Positions 36,860 through 45,308 of a DNA stretch of 64,000 nt are shown here, in pieces (within the stretch, counting starts at the first letter, position 1; the number at the start of each line of letters is the position of its first letter). This DNA is from Chitinophagaceae bacterium (lineage in GTDB: Bacteria > Bacteroidota > Bacteroidia > Chitinophagales > Chitinophagaceae). Made by a program: the position numbers and the translations under genes. Location: NCBI GenBank assembly GCA_023229465.1, contig JALNZE010000004.1, positions 1-64,000 on the forward strand, in the 5' to 3' direction. The notes below the pieces were generated by a model. The model saw nothing but the letters and a program-made list of their open reading frames with translations, had not been told where the DNA came from and ran no database searches.

Positions 36860-37717
36860 TTAAGCAGGAATGAGGTTATAAAACTGTTCAGCGTTCTTAC
36901 CATAAATCAGGTTTCTGTCGGCTTCATTAACCAGCTCCGCAAATACTGTAAAGTACTGTTGCCAGGTAAAAGAATAGGTGCCTGCCAGTAAGCTTACCGG
37001 CCAGTCGCCTCCGCAAAAAATACGGTTGCTGCCAAACAGTTCCAGCGTAGTTTCAATAGCCGGTTTAATAGCTGCGGCATTCCATGTATTTCCTGTTCCC
37101 GCAGCCGTACCTAATCCTGAAACCTTAGCATACAAATTGGGATGCAGGGCAGCTTCTTTCATGCGCCCGGCCCATTGTATCCATTTTGTCTTATCTGAAT
37201 ATGGAGGTTGATTTAAATGATCAAATACCATTTTCAGCGATGGAATAATTTCTGCCAATTCAATGGCTGTATCAATATGGGATGGTTTTATACCTACCAG
37301 GTCATAGGGTATATTTTCTTTCTCCAGCAATTGTAAGCTTTCAATTACCGTAGGTTGTAGCAACCATCGGTCATCCTGCTCATCATGTATCTGATGTCTT
37401 ACGCCTTTAAAATACACATTCCCGGAATATTTTTCCAACAACCTGCTAACCTCCTCCGGTTGCTGCAGCGGCAACCAAACAACCGCGCCTGAAATAAACG
37501 GATGGGTAGCAGCCAACTGTAACAGCCAATCTGTTTCGGCTAATAGATTGGTGGCTTGTATTAACACCGCTTTTGTTACCCCTGATTTTTGTAACCCGGC
37601 TTGTATTTCTTCTACATAATAACTTCTTGAAAGGATTGAGTGATCCTTTTCCAGCCAGTAATAATCGAGCTTTTGCAAATCCCAGGTATGTAAGTGTGTG
37701 TCGATTATAGTAGTCAT
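36860..37717 (-). CDS. Amidohydrolase family protein (sugar lactonase-like, COG3618)
   Basis: 285 residues, TIM-barrel metal-dependent hydrolase. N-terminal HxH motif IDTHLHTWD (residues 5-13), core KGVRHQIHDEQD, MVFDHLNQPP and C-terminal catalytic Asp region FCGGDWPVS. Relatives include L-fuconolactonase and L-rhamnonolactonase. The divergent sugar-acid dehydratase at 37938 supports a lactone-opening role in the same pathway. Confidence 0.88.
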   Translation of the reverse strand: MTTIIDTHLHTWDLQKLDYYWLEKDHSILSRSYYVEEIQAGLQKSGVTKAVLIQATNLLAETDWLLQLAATHPFISGAVVWLPLQQPEEVSRLLEKYSGNVYFKGVRHQIHDEQDDRWLLQPTVIESLQLLEKENIPYDLVGIKPSHIDTAIELAEIIPSLKMVFDHLNQPPYSDKTKWIQWAGRMKEAALHPNLYAKVSGLGTAAGTGNTWNAAAIKPAIETTLELFGSNRIFCGGDWPVSLLAGTYSFTWQQYFTVFAELVNEADRNLIYGKNAEQFYNLIPA

Positions 37718-37937
37718 TCTGTAAGATTGTTTTTATCCGGGTACGCTTTATAAAAATGCTGCCCCGGAGAAGTAGGGGTATTATGCATACTAAAACTGTG
37801 TAATATATATGTATATTTAATTTACTTTGGCTTTATTTGGTTTCCTTTCAGTGGTATTGGATAAAAAAGCTGTACAAGTGTTTGAGTATAATCATAAATT
37901 TATTATTGTTTAATCACTTTTTAGAAAAAATCGCAGG

Positions 37938-39587
37938 ATGTGTAAAAAATTGGCGCTTCAAATTGACGTACGGGACAATGTAATGGTTGCTTTGGAGGAT
38001 CTGAGGAAGGGCCAGGTAATTATAAAAGGGAGTCTTGAAGTGACCCTGCAAAATGATATTGAATCAAAGCATAAGTTTTTTAACAGGGATATGCAAGCCG
38101 GTGAGGAAGTTATTATGTATGGGGTATTGGTTGGAAAAGTGCAGTCATTTATACCGAAGGGTGGTTTAATGACAACTGAGAATACAAAACATGCTTCAGA
38201 TACTTTTTTTTATAAAAATATTTTGTATACCTGGAAACCGCCGGATGTTTCGAAGTATATAGGCAAAACATTTAATGGGTACCGCAGATCAGATGGCAGA
38301 TGCGGTACAGCTAATTATTGGATATTCATCCCTGCTGTTTTTTGTGAAAATCGAAATCTTGATGTAATTCATGAGGCCTTGCATAATGAGTTGGGGTATG
38401 CAACTACGGATAAATACAGGAAATATTGCAGAACGCTTTTAGACGCCTATAAAAATGGGGAAGACATTTCTCAAATAAAATTCGGATCCTTCCCATTTTT
38501 TTCAAACACTATTGAACGGCCTTTTAAAAATGTAGATGGTATTAAATTCCTGAATCACCAGGGAGGCTGTGGGGGAACAAGGCAGGACGCGGCGTTGCTT
38601 AGTAAGTTGTTGGCCGCCTATGCCGATCATCCGAATGTTGCCGGGATTACAGTCTTAAGCCTTGGATGCCAGCATATGCAGGTGCAGGATTTTTTAAATG
38701 ATGTAAAACTCAGGAATCCTGCTTTTGATAAGCCAATGTATCTTTTTGAACAGCAGCAATCTCAAAGCGAAGAGCAATTAATTGCGGAGGCTATTAATTG
38801 CACCTTTCAGGGCCTTACAGAAATCAATAAAATAGAAAGACAGCCTGTATCTATTAGTGAATTATGTATAGGTGTTAAATGCGGTGGTAGTGATGGGTTT
38901 AGTGGTATTTCCGCCAATCCCGCTGTTGGCTATACCGCTGATTTATTGGTTGCCCTTGGTGGTAAAGTATTACTGGCTGAATTTCCTGAATTGTGCGGCG
39001 CTGAACAGGGTTTGGTAGACAGATGTGTAAATGAAAAAGTTGCCAATAAATTTATAAACCTGATGGGTGCATATGATGCGATGGCCCATAGTGTTGGATC
39101 CGGATTTGACATGAATCCATCTCCCGGTAATATTAAAGATGGCTTAATAACAGATGCTATCAAGTCTGCCGGCGCGGCTAAAAAAGGGGGAACTTCTCCG
39201 GTAGTGGATGTATTAAATTATACAGAACGGGTAACCAAAGCGGGTTTGAGTTTGGTTTGCACACCAGGCAATGATGTTGAGGCTACCACCGGTAAAGCGG
39301 CATCCGGAGCAACGCTTATATTATTTACAACGGGGTTAGGTACGCCAACAGGAAATGCTGTTACACCTACTATTAAAATTGCTACCAATTCAGCATTGTA
39401 TAGGCGGATGTCAGACATCATTGATATAGATTGTGGCCCAATCATTCGCGGTGAAAAAACAATTGAAGAAATGGGTGAAGAAATTCTGGACTTTTGTATA
39501 AAAGTAGCCGGCGGAGAAATAACCCCCAAAGCTGTTTTGCTGCATCAGGACGATTTTATCCCTTGGAAACAAGGGGTTAGTTTATAA
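37938..39587 (+). CDS. UxaA/GarD-type sugar-acid dehydratase (altronate dehydratase family)
   Basis: 549 residues, normal for the fused enzyme. An N-terminal SAF domain (about 1-95) precedes the catalytic domain with GTANYWIFIPAVFCENRN, NHQGGCGGTRQDA, CIGVKCGGSDGFSG, LLAEFPELCGAEQ and PTGNAVTPTIKIATN; the conserved Cys residues likely hold a metal. It removes water from an aldonate or uronate-derived acid to give a 2-keto-3-deoxy acid. With the lactonase-like gene and the SDR downstream it suggests oxidation of a deoxy sugar such as L-fucose or L-rhamnose (inference). Confidence 0.92.
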   Translation: MCKKLALQIDVRDNVMVALEDLRKGQVIIKGSLEVTLQNDIESKHKFFNRDMQAGEEVIMYGVLVGKVQSFIPKGGLMTTENTKHASDTFFYKNILYTWKPPDVSKYIGKTFNGYRRSDGRCGTANYWIFIPAVFCENRNLDVIHEALHNELGYATTDKYRKYCRTLLDAYKNGEDISQIKFGSFPFFSNTIERPFKNVDGIKFLNHQGGCGGTRQDAALLSKLLAAYADHPNVAGITVLSLGCQHMQVQDFLNDVKLRNPAFDKPMYLFEQQQSQSEEQLIAEAINCTFQGLTEINKIERQPVSISELCIGVKCGGSDGFSGISANPAVGYTADLLVALGGKVLLAEFPELCGAEQGLVDRCVNEKVANKFINLMGAYDAMAHSVGSGFDMNPSPGNIKDGLITDAIKSAGAAKKGGTSPVVDVLNYTERVTKAGLSLVCTPGNDVEATTGKAASGATLILFTTGLGTPTGNAVTPTIKIATNSALYRRMSDIIDIDCGPIIRGEKTIEEMGEEILDFCIKVAGGEITPKAVLLHQDDFIPWKQGVSL

Positions 39588-39597
39588 TAGTTAAAAA

Positions 39598-40377
39598 ATG
39601 AACCTGAATTTATCTGATAAAGTAATACTGGTAACTGGCGGTGCCAAGGGCATAGGAGAAGGCATTTGTAAAGTACTGGCATCGGAAGGCGCCATACCGG
39701 TAATTATTGGAAGAAATGAAACCGACAATAAAAAACTGCTTGCTGCTATTGAAGCTTCCGGAGGGAAAGCCTGTCAGATAATTGCGGATCTTACAAAACC
39801 CGAAAACTGTAAAGCGGCCGTAGAAGGGGTTGCTGCTCAGTTTAACCGAATTGATGGCCTGGTAAACAATGCAGGTGTGAACGATGGGGTAAGCCTGGAA
39901 CATGGTAACTATGAGGATTTTATAGCTTCATTGCATAAAAATCTAATTCATTATTATTTGATGGCTCAGTATACTTTGCCCTGGTTAATTAAATCCCAGG
40001 GCGCTATCGTAAATATTGGATCCAAAACAGCCGAAACAGGGCAGGGTGGAACTTCCGCCTATGCCGCCTCCAATGGAGGTAGAAATGCCTTAACAAGGGA
40101 ATGGGCAGTAGAATTACTAAAATATACCATTCGGGTAAATGCTGTAATTGTAGCTGAATGTTTAACACCGATGTATGAAAACTGGTTAAAAACTTTAGAG
40201 AATCCCGCGGAAAAGGTAAAACAAATTACAGACAGAATTCCTTTGGGAAAACGTATGACCACTGCTGAAGAAATAGCCAATATGGTTGCCTTTTTAATCA
40301 GCGAAAAGTCGAGTCATACAACCGGACAGATTATATATGTAGATGGCGGTTATACCCATTTAGACCGGGCATTATAG
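39598..40377 (+). CDS. SDR family oxidoreductase with Asn at the catalytic Lys position
   Basis: 259 residues. Nucleotide site TGGAKGIG (13-20), NNAG (90-93), catalytic Ser142 and Tyr155 are present, but the YxxxK motif reads YAASN, so the usual Lys159 is Asn. Codon AAT is clear. The C-terminal TGQIIYVDGG is normal. It follows the dehydratase by 10 bases and is expected to act on a sugar or keto-deoxy acid in the same pathway. The substitution may be usual for this sugar-dehydrogenase branch, or may lower activity. Confidence 0.9.
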   Translation: MNLNLSDKVILVTGGAKGIGEGICKVLASEGAIPVIIGRNETDNKKLLAAIEASGGKACQIIADLTKPENCKAAVEGVAAQFNRIDGLVNNAGVNDGVSLEHGNYEDFIASLHKNLIHYYLMAQYTLPWLIKSQGAIVNIGSKTAETGQGGTSAYAASNGGRNALTREWAVELLKYTIRVNAVIVAECLTPMYENWLKTLENPAEKVKQITDRIPLGKRMTTAEEIANMVAFLISEKSSHTTGQIIYVDGGYTHLDRAL

Positions 40378-40845
40378 CCACATTTTATAGAGACCACTGT
40401 AAAAACGGCGCTTCAGGAACCTTCTTTACTGGAAGGAGTATTTGGTCCATCAAGTATTGCTATTGTTGCTGATGATATGGGCGAAATGATTGATTTCTGT
40501 AAAAAGTTACAAGGACAGTTAACCGCATCGGTTCATGGTATGCCCCAAGAACTGCTACAGGCAAAGACATTACTTGACGTTTTACAAACAAAAGCAGGCA
40601 GGGTAGTAGTCAATGGTTTTCCTACAGGTGTAGAAGTAACACATGCAATGGTTCATGGCGGACCCTATCCCGCTACTACGGATTCACGAAGTACTTCTGT
40701 TGGTTCCCAGGCCATTTATCGGTACACACGCCCGGTATGTTTCCAGGATTTTCCGGATCAGCTATTGCCGGAAGCCTTGCAGAGAGGAAATCCGCTGAAA
40801 ATTATGAGACTTATTAATGGGGAAATGAAGGAAAATAGCAGATAG
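40378..40845 (+). pseudogene. C-terminal remnant of an alpha-ketoglutarate-semialdehyde-type dehydrogenase
   Basis: Directly after the SDR stop an open frame without its own good start reads FIETTVKTALQEPSLLEGVF and GPSSIAIVADDM, then GQLTASVHG, LLDVLQTKAGRVVVNGFPTG, VEVTHAMVHGGPYPATTDSR, STSVGSQAIYRYTRPVCFQD. This is the last ~150 residues of the AldH/KGSA dehydrogenase family, which is normally 500-525 residues. The cofactor domain and catalytic Cys are absent. The cut coincides with the SDR stop codon, suggesting a deletion. An internal ATG (40477) could make 122 residues but no active enzyme. Confidence 0.85.
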
Positions 40846-40856
40846 TGCAATTACAT

Positions 40857-40977
40857 CTGTAGCTTCATTATGTAGTACTCTATCTCATGGTTTTGCCTGG
40901 CAAATGATTTGCCTGACTTTGGGCATTTATAGCATTTTTCTTATTTTTTATGCTTAAACAAAATACAATGAAAAAAC
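40857..40977 (+). repeat. Dispersed repeat, copy 1 (relict of the metal-gene junction at 63.5 kb)
   Basis: About 120 bases closely match 63465-63591, including an identical run of about 27 bases centred on GGTTTTGCCTGGCAAATGAT and the closing ACAATGAAAA. In copy 2 the first bases encode the last residues of a HYC_CC_PP protein (CSFLI, stop); here the same bases read TGT AGC TTC ATT ATG TAG, CSFIM stop. Copy 1 therefore looks like the tail, spacer and next start codon of a lost paralogous gene pair. It fills most of the 271-base gap before the first stress gene. Confidence 0.7.
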
Positions 40978-41060
40978 AATTTTATAACCGGGTTGCAGAA
41001 AAAAGAGCTGCACTACTGGTAACAAGCTGTTTAAATTTTGACTACAATCAGTATTCATAC

Positions 41061-41103
41061 TGACGGGCATCATATAGTACGGCAACTGCTATAAGTAGCT
41101 TTG
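41061..41103 (+). promoter_or_regulatory. Crp/FNR-type site plus -7 box upstream of usp1
   Basis: TGAC-GGGC-ATCA (41061-41072) matches TGAY-N4-RTCA. The -7 box TAGCTTTG (41096-41103) starts 29.5 bp after the site centre, which places the site near -43 from the inferred start, the class II activator position. The ATG follows at 41117. Confidence 0.7.
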
Positions 41104-41116
41104 TTAAAATGAGTAT

Positions 41117-41956
41117 ATGGAAAAGATAATACTAGCCATTGATGCCCTTAAACTTGATATCAATGCGCTGGATTTTGCCTGTTATATTGGCCGTTTAACG
41201 AAATCAAAAATAACAGGTGCGTTTCTTGAGAATTATGAAACTGCGGAAAGGCCGCTGCTAAATCAAATGCTGGTAATGAACAGCATTGATATACCGCCTG
41301 AAGAAGCGTCTGTGGGACGTGAAGCCAGACAGGAGCTGATAGAAAAAAATATTTTATTTTTTAAAGAAAGCTGTATTAGCAAGGGGATTAATTTTAGCCT
41401 GCATCGCGACAGGGGCAACCCTGCCACAGAGCTGGCTGAGGAGAGCAGGTATGCGGATTTATTGATTGCCAGTGCGGGAATTTCATTTCATAAACCTTCT
41501 GAGGGGAGCCTGACTGAATTTGTTAGAGAGGTTCTCAAAAATGCTGAATGCCCGGTAATCATTGCCCCGGAAAAATTTGAAGCTGTTGATCAGGTTATAT
41601 TTACCTACGATGGCACAGCCTCTTCTGTATTTGCTATTAAACAGTTCACCTATCTTTTTCCACAACTGGGTGATAAAAAAGTAACCATTATTCAGGTTAA
41701 CGATGAAGGCAAATGGCAGGATCCTGATAAATACAAATTCAAAGAATGGTTGAAAGCGCACTATATTGATATGCACTTTGAAGCATTAAAAGGAGAAACC
41801 GACACAGAACTATTTAGCTACTTGCTGAAACGGGAAAATATATTTATAGTGATGGGTGCTTATGGCAGAAATAGTATATCCCGGTTTTTTAAACACAGTC
41901 ATGCTGATCTGCTGATTAAAACGGTTACACAGCCGATTTTTATTACACACTTGTAA
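41117..41956 (+). CDS. Universal stress protein, tandem UspA domains (usp1)
   Basis: 279 residues, two UspA folds (about 1-150 and 155-279). Domain one begins KIILAIDALKLDINALDFAC and includes ADLLIASAG; domain two begins VIFTYDGTASSVFAIKQFTY and ends IFIVMGAYGRNSISRFFKHS. The ATP-binding pattern G-x2-G-x9-G(S/T) is incomplete (the last Gly is His). Cytosolic stress-survival protein. Start of the stress island, with a paralogue 60 bases downstream. Confidence 0.92.
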   Translation: MEKIILAIDALKLDINALDFACYIGRLTKSKITGAFLENYETAERPLLNQMLVMNSIDIPPEEASVGREARQELIEKNILFFKESCISKGINFSLHRDRGNPATELAEESRYADLLIASAGISFHKPSEGSLTEFVREVLKNAECPVIIAPEKFEAVDQVIFTYDGTASSVFAIKQFTYLFPQLGDKKVTIIQVNDEGKWQDPDKYKFKEWLKAHYIDMHFEALKGETDTELFSYLLKRENIFIVMGAYGRNSISRFFKHSHADLLIKTVTQPIFITHL

Positions 41957-42016
41957 GCTAACCGTTACAGTATAAAAAAAGGAAACCCGGGTTATTTTTA
42001 TCTTAACATAATAGTC

Positions 42017-42856
42017 ATGAAAAAAATTATTGCCGCATTTGATGGTCTTAAATACTCAGAGAGTACAAGAGATTATGCCATTTACATGGCCAAACAAACG
42101 AATACCCATCTTGTAGGTGTTTTTATGGACGACCGGATATATAACAGTTATAAAGTGTATGAGCTGATGGTGAAAAATGGAAAACCAGGCAACAACATGA
42201 AAAAACTGGAAGCAAAAGACAAAGCTACCCGTGATGCAGCCGCACAAAATTTTGAGAAAGCTTGTCAGAAAGAAGGCCTTGAATACACTATTCACCACGA
42301 CCATAATATCGCCATCAATGAGCTGAAGCATGAGAGTATTTATGCTGATTTGTTAATTATTGACTCCAGGGAAACCCTTACGCATTATACTGAAAAATTG
42401 CCTACCCGTTTTATCCGGGACTTATTAAATGATGCACAATGCCCTGTATTGTTGGTACCGCAGAAAAAGTACCCTTTTCAAAAAGTAATATTATTATATG
42501 ACGGAGAGCCTTCATCAGTGCATGCCATAAAAATGTACAGTTATTTGCTGCCTGAGTTAAAAGACCTGGATACGGAAGTGATCTCGGTAAATCCGCCAAC
42601 TACCACCCTGCATATGCCGGATAATAAGCTGATGAAAGAATTTATGAAAAGACATCACCCTAAAGCAAAGTATACGATACTAAAAGGGTTGGCTGAAGAT
42701 GAAATTATAAAGCACCTGAAGAAATCGCAGGACAATGCCCTTGTTGTACTTGGCACCCTCAGAAGAGGAACGGTTAGCCGGTGGTTTCGTGAAAATATGG
42801 CCGATATATTAATGCGGGAAGTAGCGTTGCCATTGTTTATTGTACATGATAAATAG
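42017..42856 (+). CDS. Universal stress protein, tandem UspA domains (usp2)
   Basis: 279 residues, paralogue of the preceding gene with the same length and layout: KKIIAAFDGLKYSESTRDYA, ADLLIIDSRETL, then KVILLYDGEPSSVHAIKMYS and LVVLGTLRRGTVSRWFRENM. The ATP-site glycines are again partly replaced. No separate Crp/FNR-type site is visible, so it is probably co-transcribed with usp1. Confidence 0.92.
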   Translation: MKKIIAAFDGLKYSESTRDYAIYMAKQTNTHLVGVFMDDRIYNSYKVYELMVKNGKPGNNMKKLEAKDKATRDAAAQNFEKACQKEGLEYTIHHDHNIAINELKHESIYADLLIIDSRETLTHYTEKLPTRFIRDLLNDAQCPVLLVPQKKYPFQKVILLYDGEPSSVHAIKMYSYLLPELKDLDTEVISVNPPTTTLHMPDNKLMKEFMKRHHPKAKYTILKGLAEDEIIKHLKKSQDNALVVLGTLRRGTVSRWFRENMADILMREVALPLFIVHDK

Positions 42857-42918
42857 CGGTAATATTTTGATGCACCCTTTTTTTATTGTTTATCTTGGTA
42901 TGCGTATCTTGTACTGAG

Positions 42919-42955
42919 TTGAAGTTGCGGGATGTGCCGGTGACCGGAACTTCAA
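42919..42955 (+). promoter_or_regulatory. Inverted repeat in the gap before the metal-dependent hydrolase gene
   Basis: TTGAAGTT (42919-42926) and AACTTCAA (42948-42955) form a perfect 8-bp inverted repeat enclosing CCGGTGACCGG, itself able to fold. It may be a 5' untranslated hairpin or an operator. TATCTTGG (42891-42898) upstream is a possible -7 box. Confidence 0.35.
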
Positions 42956-43027
42956 ATCGGAAGCGGTATGAAAATCTGTTATGAGATATTCCGGAACAGG
43001 TAATGCCATTAAGAATAAACCGTAAAT

Positions 43028-44038
43028 ATGGATTCTTTCACTCATCTAGCGCTTGGGGCCTGCATGGGAGAGGCTTTTGCCGGTAGAATACTCGGAAAAA
43101 AAGCAATGCTATGGGGTGCGCTGGCACAAAGCATCCCGGATATTGATTTTATATCCTCTTTCTGGATGGATACCTCTTCCCATTTGTTGGCCCACCGTGG
43201 ATTTACGCATTCTTTTTTGTTTTGTGCCATCATAACCCCCCTTTTTGCCCTTCTTGCAGAACGCCTGCATCGTCCACATAATATCCGGTTATGGCAATGG
43301 ATGTTATTTTTTGGCGGAGTCATTTTCATACACATCTTTATTGATGCATTTAACAATTATGGGGTAGGCTGGTTTGAACCATTTAGTCATAAGAGAATTT
43401 CTTTTAATGCAATTTATGTAGCAGATCCCTTCTTTTCTATCTGGCCCGGTATTGCCTGTATTGGGCTGGTATTAGAAAAAAGATGGTTGCCTCAACGAAA
43501 AAAATGGTGGCGGATGGGACTTGGCATAAGTGCTTTGTATTTACTATACTGTTTATTCAATAAGGCAAAAATAGATTCAGATATAAAAGAAATACTGACA
43601 AAACAACATATTACCTACACAAGGTATTTTACTACTCCTGCCCCCTTGCAAAACTGGCTATGGTATGTAGTGGCAGGTAGTGATAGCGGCTATCATGTTG
43701 GTTTTCGTTCTTTGTTTGATAGTAAGAAAAAAATTATTTTTCAATATTTTCCGAGGAATGATTCCTTATTAAGACAGGTTTCAGGTAATGAAGACCTTGA
43801 TCACCTTATCAGGTTCTCCCAGCAGTTTTATACGGTGGAAAAATGGGGAGACACGCTGGTTTTTAATGACCTTCGTTTTGGCCAGGTTATTGGCTGGCAA
43901 AATGCAGGCGGAAAGTTTGTGTTTCATTATTATTTGCAACATCCGGGAAACAATAAACTGGTGGTACAACGTGGCAGGTTTGAAGGATGGAACCGGCAAA
44001 CAGGCTTGTCGTTAGTAAGAAAAATAAAAGGAAATTAA
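43028..44038 (+). CDS. Metal-dependent hydrolase-like membrane protein (YdjM/DUF457 family)
   Basis: 336 residues. Begins MDSFTHLALGACMGEAFAG, the usual opening of the LexA-regulated YdjM-type family, and keeps HRGFTHSFLF and the later HIFIDAFNNYGVGW, with His and Asp residues thought to bind metal. About four to five membrane segments in the first 190 residues, then a soluble C-terminal part of about 140 residues. Convergent with the PolX gene. Confidence 0.85.
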   Translation: MDSFTHLALGACMGEAFAGRILGKKAMLWGALAQSIPDIDFISSFWMDTSSHLLAHRGFTHSFLFCAIITPLFALLAERLHRPHNIRLWQWMLFFGGVIFIHIFIDAFNNYGVGWFEPFSHKRISFNAIYVADPFFSIWPGIACIGLVLEKRWLPQRKKWWRMGLGISALYLLYCLFNKAKIDSDIKEILTKQHITYTRYFTTPAPLQNWLWYVVAGSDSGYHVGFRSLFDSKKKIIFQYFPRNDSLLRQVSGNEDLDHLIRFSQQFYTVEKWGDTLVFNDLRFGQVIGWQNAGGKFVFHYYLQHPGNNKLVVQRGRFEGWNRQTGLSLVRKIKGN

Positions 44039-44048
44039 GTTTCGCCGG

Positions 44049-45086
44049 CTATACTGTCTTTTTTTGCAATGCGGCTTTTTCTATTTCGCCTTTGTTTAAC
44101 CTTAGTTCGGGTGGAATGTATTTTAAATCCAGGAAATGATACATCTCTTCTTCTGTGGTACCTGCAAATTTTTTGTTCGTTTTTACATCAAATATGCCAT
44201 ATTCATTTAGTTTATAGCCCTTCTCTTTGGCCATCATTCTAAGTTTGATATTGTGTTCTTTGGAGCCGGTAGAGTACAGCATGGCAGCTCCATATTCATG
44301 GGCATTTACCAGCCTTATATCTACCTGAATTCGCTGGTAGGTAAGTAGTACACTCACTTTTGTCAGGCCTTTTACCAATACGCGCCCAACCTGCGGAAGT
44401 TTAATAAATGTATTAACGATCTTTTTGCAGCTTTTGGGTTCAGCCTGTATCACAATATCGATATCACCAATGGTTTCTTTTTTTCGCCTCAGACTTCCTG
44501 CCAGTGCTGCTTTTTGTACCCCCGGAATCTTTTCTATTTCCCGGAGTATTTCATTGCCTGTTTTTTGTGCATCTGCCAGCAACATGCGTTTACTTTCCAC
44601 ATACAATTTCAGGGCCCTTTGCATATTCTCAATTCTCTTTTTTCCAAAACCCTTTAATCCCTGCAGTTTATTATTCTTTAATGCGGAAATTAAATCTTCC
44701 CGTTTACTGATAGGAAGTGCGTCGTGTAGCATTTTTAATGTGGCAGGACCAAAACCTGTTATATCCATCAGTTCAAGCAATTCATAGGGCACTCTTTTTT
44801 TGAGTTCTTCAAATGTGTGGATGGCGCCGGTTTTCAGGTATTCCATGATTTTTTCGGCAATACTTTCGCCGATGCCTCCTATTTTGTCTAATGACTTTAC
44901 ATCTGTGGCATACACGCTGATATCCTCCTTCATATTGTGCAGGATATTAGCAGCGTTTTCATAGGCTATGGCACGGAAGCGTTCTTCTTTTCCCAGATAC
45001 CGGTAACAATCTGCCATGTGATGAAAGATGGCTGAAAGAGAGGCATTGTTCTGAAAAAAAGTTGTTTTGAATAAGGATTGAAGCAT
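44049..45086 (-). CDS. DNA polymerase X family protein lacking the PHP domain
   Basis: 345 residues from ATG 45086 (MLQSLFKTTF); a longer frame to 45197 adds a non-homologous segment. Helix-hairpin-helix motifs lie at about 67-80 (LDKIGGIGESIAEKI), 108-120 and 143-155. The palm has GSLRRKKETIGDIDIVI with Asp208 and Asp210 and the third acid in QVDIRLV, so polymerase chemistry looks intact. Bacterial PolX is usually about 570 residues with a C-terminal PHP nuclease; this one ends soon after the thumb. A role in gap-filling repair under stress fits the context. Confidence 0.9.
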   Translation of the reverse strand: MLQSLFKTTFFQNNASLSAIFHHMADCYRYLGKEERFRAIAYENAANILHNMKEDISVYATDVKSLDKIGGIGESIAEKIMEYLKTGAIHTFEELKKRVPYELLELMDITGFGPATLKMLHDALPISKREDLISALKNNKLQGLKGFGKKRIENMQRALKLYVESKRMLLADAQKTGNEILREIEKIPGVQKAALAGSLRRKKETIGDIDIVIQAEPKSCKKIVNTFIKLPQVGRVLVKGLTKVSVLLTYQRIQVDIRLVNAHEYGAAMLYSTGSKEHNIKLRMMAKEKGYKLNEYGIFDVKTNKKFAGTTEEEMYHFLDLKYIPPELRLNKGEIEKAALQKKTV

Positions 45087-45247
45087 AAAAACCTGTTTGT
45101 GGTATAATATACAACCTGCCGATCTGTGCCATACTCCTTTGACGGCCAGGAGGAAAAGCCTGGCACTGATGCTTCGGAACAGATCATAGTATAGCAAAAT
45201 AACTAAAAATTCCGCCTCCGGATGATGAGCATAATCAAAGGTATTGA

Positions 45248-45290
45248 TGACGGCTGTCAGTGTTTTTGGGGATGGGGAAAGGTACTTTTA
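45248..45290 (+). promoter_or_regulatory. Crp/FNR-type site plus -7 box upstream of the baeRF-like gene
   Basis: TGAC-GGCT-GTCA (45248-45259) is a perfect palindromic core. TACTTTTA (45283-45290, one mismatch to TAnnTTTG) starts 29.5 bp after its centre. The ATG is at 45309. Confidence 0.68.
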
Positions 45291-45308
45291 CTATCAAAAA
45301 AATTTGTT

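Noticed and set aside
37883..37894. TGA-GTATAA-TCA upstream of the UxaA-type gene as another regulon site
   Set aside because: Only the six-base core matches; the fourth base pair (G/A) breaks the symmetry, it lies outside the stress island and such cores are expected by chance about once per 4 kb.
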